A DNA stretch of 35,590 nucleotides, taken from Thermoplasmata archaeon (GTDB lineage Archaea; Thermoplasmatota; Thermoplasmata; Halarchaeoplasmatales; Halarchaeoplasmataceae). The translations under genes and the position numbers were made by a program. Below are positions 8,200 to 14,618 of the stretch, in pieces. How positions within the stretch are numbered: the first letter of the stretch is position 1; every line of letters starts with the position of its first letter. The notes under the pieces were generated by a model. That model saw only the letters and a list, made by a program, of their open reading frames with translations, did no database searches and was not told the DNA's origin. Location: NCBI GenBank assembly GCA_007129655.1, contig SKVC01000063.1:1-35590 (forward strand), written 5' to 3'.

Positions 8200-9714
8200 A
8201 AAAACAACTAAGAATCCAAAATACACCATGAAATAAAAGTTATTGGTAGTTGGAAGGTCTTTAAAGCGTTCTCCGAGTTTTTCGATCCCGGTATATTCCA
8301 GCATATTCATCGATAAGAACAAAAAGAACAATGCTCCAGCGGCTCCCAGAAGTAATATATCGACTAAAACTAAAGTGGGATAAAGATAGATACCCAATGC
8401 TATGGAAAGGGCTGCAGGTATAGCGGATATGAATGAACGAGGAGTAACCCGTGTATCAAGTTGTTTATCGTATCCACCATGCCATAACAAATAGTTCATC
8501 TTAAACATTATCAATAGGGCTAAAACGAAGGCGGATTGAAAGAGGAATGCTTCCATTCTACTCAGGCCTATTAGAAGCTCGTTTTTAGCATAAGCGTTCA
8601 AAGACGGAGACATACTACCCAAGGCAAAAGAAAGCATGATCACAGATATGAATATCAGCATATGATGTCGATAAGTTAGATCTCTTATGTTCCTGGTTTT
8701 CTGTTGGTCGGAGATGGTTCCGGTGGTCAAAAATAAACCAACGGTAACTATAGCGTGTGCGAAAACGTAGTATGTCACTCCCATGAAATTCTCCGTCGCT
8801 ATCCCAACCAGTACTATTCCCATGAGTCCGATAGAAGCATAGGCAAGTAGACGCCATACGTCGTTTTGGAACATGGCCATGATAAAACCGAAAAATATGC
8901 TTGCAAAGGCGACTATCATCAGTAATTGGGATAGATGATTCATGGGTAAATAGATGGTGAATAATAGCATGGCATATATCGGTGCCCTCCTCGTCATACC
9001 GGCGAGAAGGGCGCATATGGGAGTATCTGATTCCGAATATACGTCCGGTAACCAGAAATGTAGAGGGAATATACCTGTTTTCAATATCATCGCGGTGAAG
9101 GCCAGGGCGATAGCTATGTCGATCTCACGAGAGCGGGTGATGTTTTCCCGTATCAATTCAAAATTCAGAGAGCCGGTGTTCGCGTAGATTATACCTATTG
9201 ATAGTAGAAATAGATAAGAAGCTATTATCGAGAATATCAAGTATCTGAAAGCTGCTTTCTGGGCCCTTTCACCGCCGGAAAAAGCAACTAAAGCAAAGGC
9301 CGATGCGGAAGCGAGCTCCATCAGAACGAATATATTGAAAAGGTCTTTGCTCAGGAAAACTCCCATCATACCGGCATGCATGATCAGTATCAAACCAAAG
9401 AATTTGTTTTTTCTAGGTTCATCTTGGTAATAAAAGAGAGAATAGAAACCGACTATTCCGAAAACTATGAGCTCTGCTACTAAGAAATATCTGCTATAGT
9501 TGTCCAATCCGATAGCTATGCCGGAGATAGGCTGCCATCCCCCTACGACCATATCTATATCTACGGGTGTACTGTGAAAGATGAATATAAGAGCCGGAGA
9601 AAGTATACCTGCCATGAAGAGTATGTTGGTCAAATGTTTGTGATCGTTTATGAGGCTTGTTAACAATAAAACCATAGCGAAGAATAGTGCCAGTACAACC
9701 ATCATAACTAACAT
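8182..9714 (-). CDS. mrpD: Mrp/Mbh-type Na+/H+ antiporter subunit D
   Basis: This is a proton-antiporter-type membrane subunit (family of NuoL/M/N and MrpD) with 510 residues and about 14 hydrophobic segments, the last gene of the antiporter operon. Visible motifs are FNIFVLMELASASAFALVAF with the conserved membrane Glu (near residue 130) and KTGIFPLHFWLPDVYSESDTP with the conserved Lys and His (near 212). The next motif reads GMTRRAPIY where many relatives have a lysine in a VKVGAY-like context, so charge is kept as Arg. The start overlaps mrpC by 7 nt. It most resembles MrpD/MbhH, and its position after MrpC supports that over an MbhI-type subunit. Confidence 0.92.
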   Translation of the reverse strand: MLVMMVVLALFFAMVLLLTSLINDHKHLTNILFMAGILSPALIFIFHSTPVDIDMVVGGWQPISGIAIGLDNYSRYFLVAELIVFGIVGFYSLFYYQDEPRKNKFFGLILIMHAGMMGVFLSKDLFNIFVLMELASASAFALVAFSGGERAQKAAFRYLIFSIIASYLFLLSIGIIYANTGSLNFELIRENITRSREIDIAIALAFTAMILKTGIFPLHFWLPDVYSESDTPICALLAGMTRRAPIYAMLLFTIYLPMNHLSQLLMIVAFASIFFGFIMAMFQNDVWRLLAYASIGLMGIVLVGIATENFMGVTYYVFAHAIVTVGLFLTTGTISDQQKTRNIRDLTYRHHMLIFISVIMLSFALGSMSPSLNAYAKNELLIGLSRMEAFLFQSAFVLALLIMFKMNYLLWHGGYDKQLDTRVTPRSFISAIPAALSIALGIYLYPTLVLVDILLLGAAGALFFLFLSMNMLEYTGIEKLGERFKDLPTTNNFYFMVYFGFLVVFLLYTF

Positions 9715-10022
9715 TCAACCATTGCCTCCAGCTGCTTCTCTCGTTTCATCTTGATGATCATGGCCAAACCAAGAGAAGTGATCGCTACATCTACTACTAA
9801 AGTGGTTATCATAAGTGCCGCCGGTAGAGGGTCAACCGCGGTTTCTACAGGATATATCGGGTATCCGCCTCCTTCTACATAACCGATACCAACGAAGAAT
9901 AGGACAAGACCGACGGAAAGTATGTTGACTGAAATAAGCTGTTTGATGAGATTCTTCTTCACCATAAGGCCGTACATGCCTATGAGCATTATCAGTATCC
10001 CTACATTGGTAGCGTTCAGCAT
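9708..10022 (-). CDS. mrpC: Mrp antiporter subunit C (NuoK-like)
   Basis: This 104-residue NuoK-like subunit has three membrane helices, the normal size. The C-terminal DPLPAALMITTLVVDVAITSLG segment matches the family's conserved DPLPQALVLTAIV-type motif before the third helix. A GLVLFFVGIGY stretch marks the second helix. It starts 1 nt after the mrpB stop and overlaps mrpD by 7 nt, so its translation is coupled on both sides. It is expected to form the ion path of the antiporter together with the A-like and D subunits. Confidence 0.9.
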   Translation of the reverse strand: MLNATNVGILIMLIGMYGLMVKKNLIKQLISVNILSVGLVLFFVGIGYVEGGGYPIYPVETAVDPLPAALMITTLVVDVAITSLGLAMIIKMKREKQLEAMVEC

Positions 10023-10023
10023 T

Positions 10024-10437
10024 TCAAAACCACCTCAATAATGCGTAGTAAATAACCATGAAACCGGCTCCGACCTTAAGACCGACAAAGATGTTGAATA
10101 AGGGGATCATACCTCCGCTTATTGGAAGGCCGAAGGTTCCCCTGTGTAAAAAATTGTAGAACATGGCTCCGAAAACAAGTCCGATGGATACCATGATAAG
10201 TATGCTTATGGCCATAATGTTTTCGATCATTTTGAACCAGGTCTCGTTTACCTTCTCTTCCAGATTTTTTGAGCCATGGGCTGTCATGAGTAAGATGATG
10301 CTCACTGCGAGAATAACTCCAGCCTGGAAGCCTCCACCGGGAGTTAGGTGTCCGTAGAGCATTATGTAAATTGAATAAGTTACTAGAAAGGGGCTAACCA
10401 TCTTGGTGGTGGTCCTGACGATGTTGCTCATCATCAT
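10024..10437 (-). CDS. mrpB: Mrp antiporter subunit B (MnhB/MbhF)
   Basis: This 137-residue membrane protein with four predicted helices carries the MnhB hallmark YGHLTPGGGFQAG near residue 28. The family pattern is HGHLSPGGGFQGG. Its ATG overlaps the stop of the upstream MbhE-like gene by 4 nt. It is the core MrpB subunit of the cation/proton antiporter. Confidence 0.92.
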   Translation of the reverse strand: MMMSNIVRTTTKMVSPFLVTYSIYIMLYGHLTPGGGFQAGVILAVSIILLMTAHGSKNLEEKVNETWFKMIENIMAISILIMVSIGLVFGAMFYNFLHRGTFGLPISGGMIPLFNIFVGLKVGAGFMVIYYALLRWF

Positions 10438-10697
10438 TTGCTCTCATCCTCCAAGAGTAGATATGAGCCCAAAACACCGGTAAAGAATATCATCGCTTCG
10501 ATAACACTGTCGTAGAGTCTCCAATCGGCCAGAACACCCATGACAAGGTTTGATACTCCTACTTCTTCCCAATTTTCTACGTAATGTTCGTAGCTGACCA
10601 TGTCGTCAGAACGAGAATACTCCATGGGAAGTAGTACGTAAGCGAGAGATAGCACTAGTAATAATGCCACCAGCCTTTTCAGATTATCCGCGGTCAT
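10434..10697 (-). CDS. MbhE-like subunit (counterpart of the MrpA C-terminal end)
   Basis: The 87-residue protein has an N-terminal helix (residues 8–24), a polar middle and a C-terminal helix. The SNLVMGVLADWRLYDSVIEAMIFFTGVLG segment, given here as two parts SNLVMGVLADWRLYDS and VIEAMIFFTGVLG, matches the pattern in MrpA C-terminal domains and in free-standing MbhE (asparagine–x–VT–x(4)–D–R, Asp, Glu, then F–A–x–G). In bacteria this part is fused to the big MrpA; here it is a separate gene as in Thermococcus-type Mbh/Mrp clusters. It overlaps the genes on both sides (14 nt upstream, 4 nt downstream). Confidence 0.8.
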   Translation of the reverse strand: MTADNLKRLVALLLVLSLAYVLLPMEYSRSDDMVSYEHYVENWEEVGVSNLVMGVLADWRLYDSVIEAMIFFTGVLGSYLLLEDESK

Positions 10698-10923
10698 CCC
10701 TCACCTCCTCTATCGTATAAAGGAACAAACCGATGATTATACCACCGACGACAAGGGCAGATAACGCTACATCAGGGGCTTTTAGCATGAAAAGTGCGGT
10801 TCCGAATACCAGTGTCAATAGAGATAGTTCTATCACAGAACCTATCAGGTTCTTTTCTTCCACTGCGATGATGGCTAGGATCACCATCAATATCAGTACT
10901 ATTTCAAAAACCATCTCGTGCAT
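10684..10923 (-). CDS. MbhD-like subunit (DUF4040, MrpA C-terminal domain counterpart)
   Basis: This is a 79-residue membrane protein with three helices. It contains KAPDVALSALVVGGII where the family normally has APDVALTEAxVGAG, so the usual Thr-Glu pair of the motif is replaced by Ser-Ala. The helix and the APDVA turn are otherwise kept. In relatives the Glu contributes a charge within the membrane, so its absence may matter for ion coupling; this is inference. It overlaps mrpG by 20 nt and the MbhE-like gene by 14 nt. Confidence 0.82.
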   Translation of the reverse strand: MHEMVFEIVLILMVILAIIAVEEKNLIGSVIELSLLTLVFGTALFMLKAPDVALSALVVGGIIIGLFLYTIEEVRDDRG

Positions 10924-11218
10924 AGATATCTATTATCCCTTCTGGTTCTACCCCTGATTTGTGTGCACCTCTTGCTATAGCATGGGCTATCATAGGGTTT
11001 ATCATGGCTATCAAAAATGCCAGTATCAAGAATTTGACCTTTATCAACATGGGTGCCTCCGCCACGATAGTTAGAGCTATCAGTATGCTCATGGCACCCC
11101 CGGTATCGCACTTGGTAGATGCATGAAGTCGGGTATAAACATCAGGAAATCGAAGGACTCCTATACTACCTGTGATCATCAGTATCACACCCAGTAATAA
11201 AAACACATATTCTATCAT
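10904..11218 (-). CDS. mrpG: Mrp antiporter subunit G
   Basis: The 104-residue protein has three membrane helices. GSIGVLRFPDVYTRLHASTK near residues 17–36 is the MnhG/MrpG signature, followed by a CDTGG turn. The ATG overlaps the mrpF stop (4-nt overlap). Length and motif are typical of this small structural subunit. Confidence 0.93.
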   Translation of the reverse strand: MIEYVFLLLGVILMITGSIGVLRFPDVYTRLHASTKCDTGGAMSILIALTIVAEAPMLIKVKFLILAFLIAMINPMIAHAIARGAHKSGVEPEGIIDIYARDGF

Positions 11219-11499
11219 GTAGCTTTTTCACCTCTTTCAAAATGTTTTGCGAGGATCAGTGAGCCAACAGTATTCATCATTAGAAGTACTATGGCTAGGT
11301 CTATCAGCAGGTATTCTCCTTTAAGAAATGCTAGTAATGCAATAACTATGGTGATCTTGGTGCTTATTGTATTAAATCCGACGATCCTATCAGGAGTTGT
11401 GGGACCTACCATCAATCTATAGACCAAAATGATCGATGTAAAAAGCACTACGAACAGCGCAATTGTGAACGGGCTCACCAGAAGATATTCTTTAACCAT
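11215..11499 (-). CDS. mrpF: Mrp antiporter subunit F
   Basis: This 94-residue membrane protein has three helices and the MrpF/MnhF motif VGPTTPDRIVGFNTIS near residue 31. It overlaps the mrpE end by 25 nt and mrpG by 4 nt. Family and position in the E–F–G order agree. Confidence 0.92.
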   Translation of the reverse strand: MVKEYLLVSPFTIALFVVLFTSIILVYRLMVGPTTPDRIVGFNTISTKITIVIALLAFLKGEYLLIDLAIVLLMMNTVGSLILAKHFERGEKAT

Positions 11500-12080
11500 T
11501 CTTCTATGTCTCCTTTGATCATCGATCCTGCTTTATCTCTATCCATGGTTTCTACATCTATCCAATGTACGTAAAGCTTTGATTCATCCAGTTTACGAAC
11601 AGTGTCTATGGTCATCGTTCCGGGAGTTAATGTTATCGAGTTGGCCAATATGGTCAGACCGGTTTGAGAGTGAAGGTCCGAATCTATCTTCACTATCCCG
11701 GGATTGATGTCTAAAAATATAGCGTGTTTCATCACTTTGAGATTGCTTTCCAGCAGCCTGAAGGCCATGATGAAGATGTATTGTGGTATGTAAAGTAGAA
11801 GTATCCGTAGTGTTTTGATCACTACATTACCGGAGCTCTGTATATCTCCGGTGAACATATCGTACATCAACAGTGAAACTATGAAAGTAACGATTGAACC
11901 GATCAGGATATTCTGCCAGTGAAAAGAAGCGCTCACTACCATCCAGAAGATCATCAATGCAAACCAGGTGATCGCCGTTTTCTCCCATCTAGGTAATTTT
12001 TGAGATTCAAAACTATCAAGCAGAGCCCTTTTATTGACCTCTTCTATCCTCTCTTTAAGATACAGTGGGATTCTACTCAT
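11475..12080 (-). CDS. mrpE: Mrp antiporter subunit E (first gene of the operon)
   Basis: The protein has 201 residues. After about 30 soluble, charged residues there are two hydrophobic hairpin segments (about residues 34–73) and a third at 88–108, then a cytoplasmic domain with the family motif ANSITLTPGTMTID near residue 145 (MnhE pattern: SLTPGTLSVDV). It is the promoter-proximal gene: a TATA-like element lies about 32 nt upstream, and the seven downstream genes overlap or nearly touch. The order E–F–G–(A C-terminal parts)–B–C–D is that of MbhA–H. Confidence 0.9.
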   Translation of the reverse strand: MSRIPLYLKERIEEVNKRALLDSFESQKLPRWEKTAITWFALMIFWMVVSASFHWQNILIGSIVTFIVSLLMYDMFTGDIQSSGNVVIKTLRILLLYIPQYIFIMAFRLLESNLKVMKHAIFLDINPGIVKIDSDLHSQTGLTILANSITLTPGTMTIDTVRKLDESKLYVHWIDVETMDRDKAGSMIKGDIEEWLKNIFW

Positions 12081-12104
12081 ATCAGGTAGTGTATAACTGT
12101 GTAG

Positions 12105-12119
12105 GTTATATTATTTTTG
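12105..12119 (-). promoter_or_regulatory. TATA-like promoter of the Mrp operon
   Basis: The minus strand reads CAAAAATAATATAAC-like sequence centred about 32 nt upstream of the mrpE ATG at 12080. No Shine–Dalgarno is apparent, so a short or absent leader is likely. Confidence 0.45.
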
Positions 12120-12138
12120 GAACTCGGTATAGATCGCT

Positions 12139-12306
12139 TCAGTGTTGTTTTGCCCAAGCAAAGCTCTTGAGTCTAGCGGTTTTACCGAAGCCACAAGCAG
12201 CGCAAACCTTCTTCCGGACGTGAAAGGATTTCTTTCCACATCTCCGGCATACGATGTGTGTCTTGCCTTTGGAACGCTTTCCCTTTGATGGTGTACCTTT
12301 ACTCAT
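12139..12306 (-). CDS. rpl37e: 50S ribosomal protein eL37 (L37e)
   Basis: This short gene encodes 55 residues and is recognised directly by translation. It has a basic N-terminus MSKGTPSKGKRSKGKTH, a zinc ribbon with CRRC (C20/C23) and CAAC (C35/C38), then GFGKTARLKSFAWAKQ. This is the eL37 pattern, with the zinc finger that binds 23S rRNA near the exit tunnel. It follows the LSm gene on the same strand after 12 nt. The LSm–eL37 pairing is a conserved archaeal arrangement. All four zinc ligands are present. Confidence 0.96.
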   Translation of the reverse strand: MSKGTPSKGKRSKGKTHIVCRRCGKKSFHVRKKVCAACGFGKTARLKSFAWAKQH

Positions 12307-12318
12307 ATTTCATCGCCT

Positions 12319-12540
12319 CTATGGAGAAACATATACGACGTTATCGCCGCGTACTAGAGCTTTTTTTAGCGTACGAGTTTCTTCTCCGTCTATGAACTCT
12401 TTCACATCCTTCATCACTAGATTTAGATGAGGGTCATAGCCTTCGAGCACACCGCGGTATTCCTTACCATACCGGAGCTCGACTATGATGTGATTGCCTA
12501 TGTTCTTGTTAAGCACGGAGAGTGGTTTGTTATCAGTCAT
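12319..12540 (-). CDS. LSm/Sm-like archaeal RNA-binding protein (SmAP)
   Basis: The 73-residue protein contains the complete Sm fold: Sm1 motif (IIVELRYGKEYRGVLEGYDPHLNLVM) described in two parts, IIVELRYGKEYRGVL and EGYDPHLNLVM, and Sm2 (ALVRGDNVVYVSP, with the diagnostic RGDNV). Sm-like archaeal proteins form six- or seven-membered rings that bind U-rich RNA. D35/N39-type uridine-pocket residues are present in YDPHLNL. It is the first gene of an operon with eL37. Confidence 0.95.
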   Translation of the reverse strand: MTDNKPLSVLNKNIGNHIIVELRYGKEYRGVLEGYDPHLNLVMKDVKEFIDGEETRTLKKALVRGDNVVYVSP

Positions 12541-12563
12541 GTTGTGCCCATTATATACTACCC

Positions 12564-12574
12564 CTACTTAAAGC
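12564..12574 (-). promoter_or_regulatory. Possible TATA box of the LSm–eL37 operon
   Basis: The minus strand reads GCTTTAAGTAG, centred about 29 nt upstream of the LSm ATG. A stronger-looking TATATAA lies at 12551–12557 but is only about 14 nt from the start codon, too near for a leaderless start. The choice is by spacing. Confidence 0.35.
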
Positions 12575-12601
12575 TAATGCTTCCCGATATAAGATATACA
12601 C

Positions 12602-12613
12602 AAAATATTAAAC
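12602..12613 (+). promoter_or_regulatory. TATA-like promoter of tmk
   Basis: AAAATATTAAAC is centred about 28 nt upstream of the tmk ATG at 12636. No Shine–Dalgarno is seen, which fits a leaderless transcript. Confidence 0.5.
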
Positions 12614-12635
12614 CGAACTATTCATTGAACACAAC

Positions 12636-13205
12636 ATGTCAAAGTTCGTAGTTTTCGAGGGTATCGACGGCTCGGGTAAATCTACCATAGCCAGGGAACT
12701 GGACATGTCCATCGGACAGCTTTTAATCACCAGCGAGCCGACGGACTCGGATGTGGGGCGGCTGGCCGATAAGGCGGCATACGAAGATACAACCCCGTAC
12801 CTGGAATTGTTTTTGTACCTGGCTGACAGAGCGGGGCATACAGAGTTTATAAAAAAAGAGATGACGAAAGGGTATAATGTACTCTGCGATAGATACTGGG
12901 GCTCCACAGCGGCTTATCAAGCGGCCCATGGGATGATGGAAATGGACTATCTGGTGGAGATACAGATGCCCTTCGTTCTGGAAGCGGATATCACGATCCT
13001 ATTCGACCTACCGGTAGAGGAAGCATTAAAACGGATCTCCGGCAGGGACGATACCAGCAAGTACGAGCGTATGAATTTTCTGGAAAAAGTGAGGGAGAAT
13101 TATCTCAAATTGGCACGGGAGCACGGCTGGGAGATCGTAGATGCCGGCAGAAGGCTGGAAGAAGTGAGAGAAGACGTGCTGGCGTTGGTCGAAAGTATAT
13201 TGTAA
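12636..13205 (+). CDS. tmk: Thymidylate kinase
   Basis: Thymidylate kinase phosphorylates dTMP to dTDP with ATP in dTTP synthesis. The 189-residue product has the P-loop FEGIDGSGKST near residues 7–17, the DRYWGSTAAYQ motif near 86–96 (DR and Y/Q thymidylate-pocket residues), and a LID region RISGRDDTSKYE near 133. The length is slightly below the typical 195–215, mainly through short loops. It is a single gene divergent from LSm. Downstream sequence is A-rich and then enters the accessory region. Confidence 0.93.
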   Translation: MSKFVVFEGIDGSGKSTIARELDMSIGQLLITSEPTDSDVGRLADKAAYEDTTPYLELFLYLADRAGHTEFIKKEMTKGYNVLCDRYWGSTAAYQAAHGMMEMDYLVEIQMPFVLEADITILFDLPVEEALKRISGRDDTSKYERMNFLEKVRENYLKLAREHGWEIVDAGRRLEEVREDVLALVESIL

Positions 13206-13253
13206 AAATAAGAAAAAAAACATCACAAAATCTTCATCGATTTCTTGCGATTA

Positions 13254-13285
13254 TTTGCCCGTAAATTGCCATTAGAATGTCATTC
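13254..13285. repeat. Left copy of a dispersed repeat bracketing the accessory region
   Basis: TTTGCCCGTAAATTG (13254–13268) is identical to 24416–24430. The next bases also align imperfectly: CCATTAGAATGTCATTCA here against GCGTTAGTATCATTCA there. On the minus strand both copies encode the peptide core NLRAN in one frame. The two copies flank the toxin–antitoxin and surface-protein block. They may be ends of a decayed mobile or palindromic element or a recombination scar. Confidence 0.6.
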
Positions 13286-13307
13286 ACCGCACCTTAACAA
13301 ACATCCT

Positions 13308-13367
13308 TCAACCCCACTTCCGCCTCCGCACACTCGTCGCCACCGTCACCGATAGTGATCCAAAATA
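13308..13367 (-). pseudogene. Remnant of the C-terminal end of a PEF-CTERM surface-protein gene
   Basis: Translated on the minus strand this gives YFGSLSVTVATSVRRRKWG and a stop, against EFG…MVTVATRVRRKKER at the end of the intact surface protein encoded at 14619–15962. The 18 nt CTCGTCGCCACCGTCACC is identical at 13333–13350 and 14644–14661. An in-frame stop precedes the fragment, and most of the transmembrane segment and the rest of the gene are missing. It is best explained as debris of a duplicated surface-protein gene. A chance match is unlikely given both DNA and protein agreement. Confidence 0.65.
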
Positions 13368-13386
13368 TCAAGTCTTATCACATTTT

Positions 13387-13722
13387 TCACAGATCATCCA
13401 GCATTTTCTCGAATGCTGATTTCAAAGGCGGGATCTCCTTCGTAACGGTGTTCCAAACCCTTTTGGTGTCCGCTCCGAAATAAGCATGGATCAGTTTGTT
13501 TCTCATCCCTACTATATCCCTCCAGGGGATTTCCGGATATTTCTCTCTTACTTCATCCGGAATATTCCTGACTGCTTCACCAATTATCTCTATCGACCTG
13601 ATCGTGGCATATATGGTTTTATCATCTTTACAAAAAGTGTCATAGTCCATACCCTCAACAAATTTCATACCCTTGTTCGCAGCATCGATCACATCCTGAA
13701 TGTAATCACCGACTTCCCTCAT
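13387..13722 (-). CDS. hepT: HEPN-domain toxin (DUF86 family)
   Basis: The 111-residue, mostly helical protein has the HEPN RNase motif R-x4-H as RNKLIH (R74 to H79), followed by AYFG as in HepT/DUF86. In characterised HEPN/MNT pairs the HEPN protein cleaves RNA, and the MNT partner silences it by transferring AMP groups to a tyrosine near the motif. Here Y81 directly follows the R-x4-H motif (H79-A-Y81), the position modified in that class. Its ATG overlaps the MNT stop by 4 nt and has a GAGGT ribosome-binding site about 10 nt upstream. The order antitoxin–toxin is usual. Confidence 0.9.
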   Translation of the reverse strand: MREVGDYIQDVIDAANKGMKFVEGMDYDTFCKDDKTIYATIRSIEIIGEAVRNIPDEVREKYPEIPWRDIVGMRNKLIHAYFGADTKRVWNTVTKEIPPLKSAFEKMLDDL

Positions 13723-14030
13723 GCGTAGACGACCTCTTTCATGATCTGTTTCCCTATCCGCGGCTTCAGTGCGGATTCCTCCACAAGGTCAACCTTCACC
13801 CCGAGAAGATCGCTGAGGTGGTTCTCGATCTCCACAAATTTCAACAAACCCAAATCCGCATCCTCTGAAAATTCAACCAGTATATCAAGGTCGCTCCCCT
13901 CACCAGCCTCGCTCCGCACATATGAACCGAAGATTCCGATCTTCTCGATTCCGTATTTTCTCCTCAATTCATTTTCATGTTCCTTGAGGATGTTTGTGAT
14001 TTCCGCGAGCTTATCATTTTTACCTTTCAT
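13719..14030 (-). CDS. mntA: MNT-type minimal nucleotidyltransferase antitoxin
   Basis: The ATG at 14030 is chosen (103 residues); the frame also allows a TTG four codons earlier. The protein has the nucleotidyltransferase core: GIFGSYVRSEAGEGSDLDILVEF with GS (35–36) and the two metal-binding aspartates D47 and D49, and a third acidic residue D81 in VDLVEE. All catalytic residues therefore appear intact. With the overlapping HEPN gene it forms a type VII-like HEPN/MNT toxin–antitoxin module, in which the MNT AMPylates the toxin. It sits at the left end of the accessory region between two surface-gene remnants. Confidence 0.9.
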   Translation of the reverse strand: MKGKNDKLAEITNILKEHENELRRKYGIEKIGIFGSYVRSEAGEGSDLDILVEFSEDADLGLLKFVEIENHLSDLLGVKVDLVEESALKPRIGKQIMKEVVYA

Positions 14031-14134
14031 ATAATTTAACAACGTTTTCTCCTAATTTTAACTTTCCCATCAAAAACAGGCTTGGAAATAATGCCATACG
14101 CGGTCTATAGAAGAACGAATCGAACGACATCAGC

Positions 14135-14602
14135 ATGAAGATTTCGGATGACCGGGGGATGACTTGGAACGAGCCGATCTCACTTTTGAAGCCGACGGAC
14201 AAGGTGGAACGTATCGAAATCGCCTCCGACGGCGACAAGGTGCTCGTGATGTGGGCGGCGTCAAGTTATTACCAGTTGATATACAGTACGAACGGGGGTG
14301 CGTCGTGGGAAGTGGATGTGAACGAGTACGAGTACACCGGTCGTTCATACCCTGCGGTTGATATCGAAAACGGATATATCTACGTGATCGCGGTGAAGTC
14401 TGCATCGACTACCGAGGAGCAGTCGGTGGGACTGACGGCTGAAGAGCCGCCTCTCGTTGGGACATATACCGAGTTGAAGTGGGGGCCCGAAGGCAGCGAA
14501 GAAGTTAACACGAAAAACCTCGAGATGGCTTATTCCGTCTCCGACATCGAAGTGGTTGGAGAAACGGTATACATCGCCGCTCTTTCTTCAGGGAAAAAAT
14601 GA
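14135..14602 (+). pseudogene. Fragment of an Asp-box beta-propeller surface protein
   Basis: The open stretch codes for 155 residues with two Asp-box turns, SDDRGMTW near residue 4 and STNGGASW near 51, and blade strands such as KVLVMWAASSYYQLIYS and GETVYIAAL. It has no signal peptide, no PEF-CTERM tail and fewer blades than a propeller needs. Just upstream, another frame reads VYRRTNRTTSA, which looks like the continuation of the preceding strand. This suggests a frameshift or truncated 5' end. It is probably a decayed relative of the propeller proteins encoded at 14619–20064. It ends convergent with the 14619–15962 gene. Confidence 0.65.
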
Positions 14603-14618
14603 GTAAAACCTCGAATAT

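Noticed and set aside
9494..9718. Small minus-strand frames within the Mrp operon
   Set aside because: They are out-of-frame shadows of mrpD and its neighbours with no membrane-protein or family signal.
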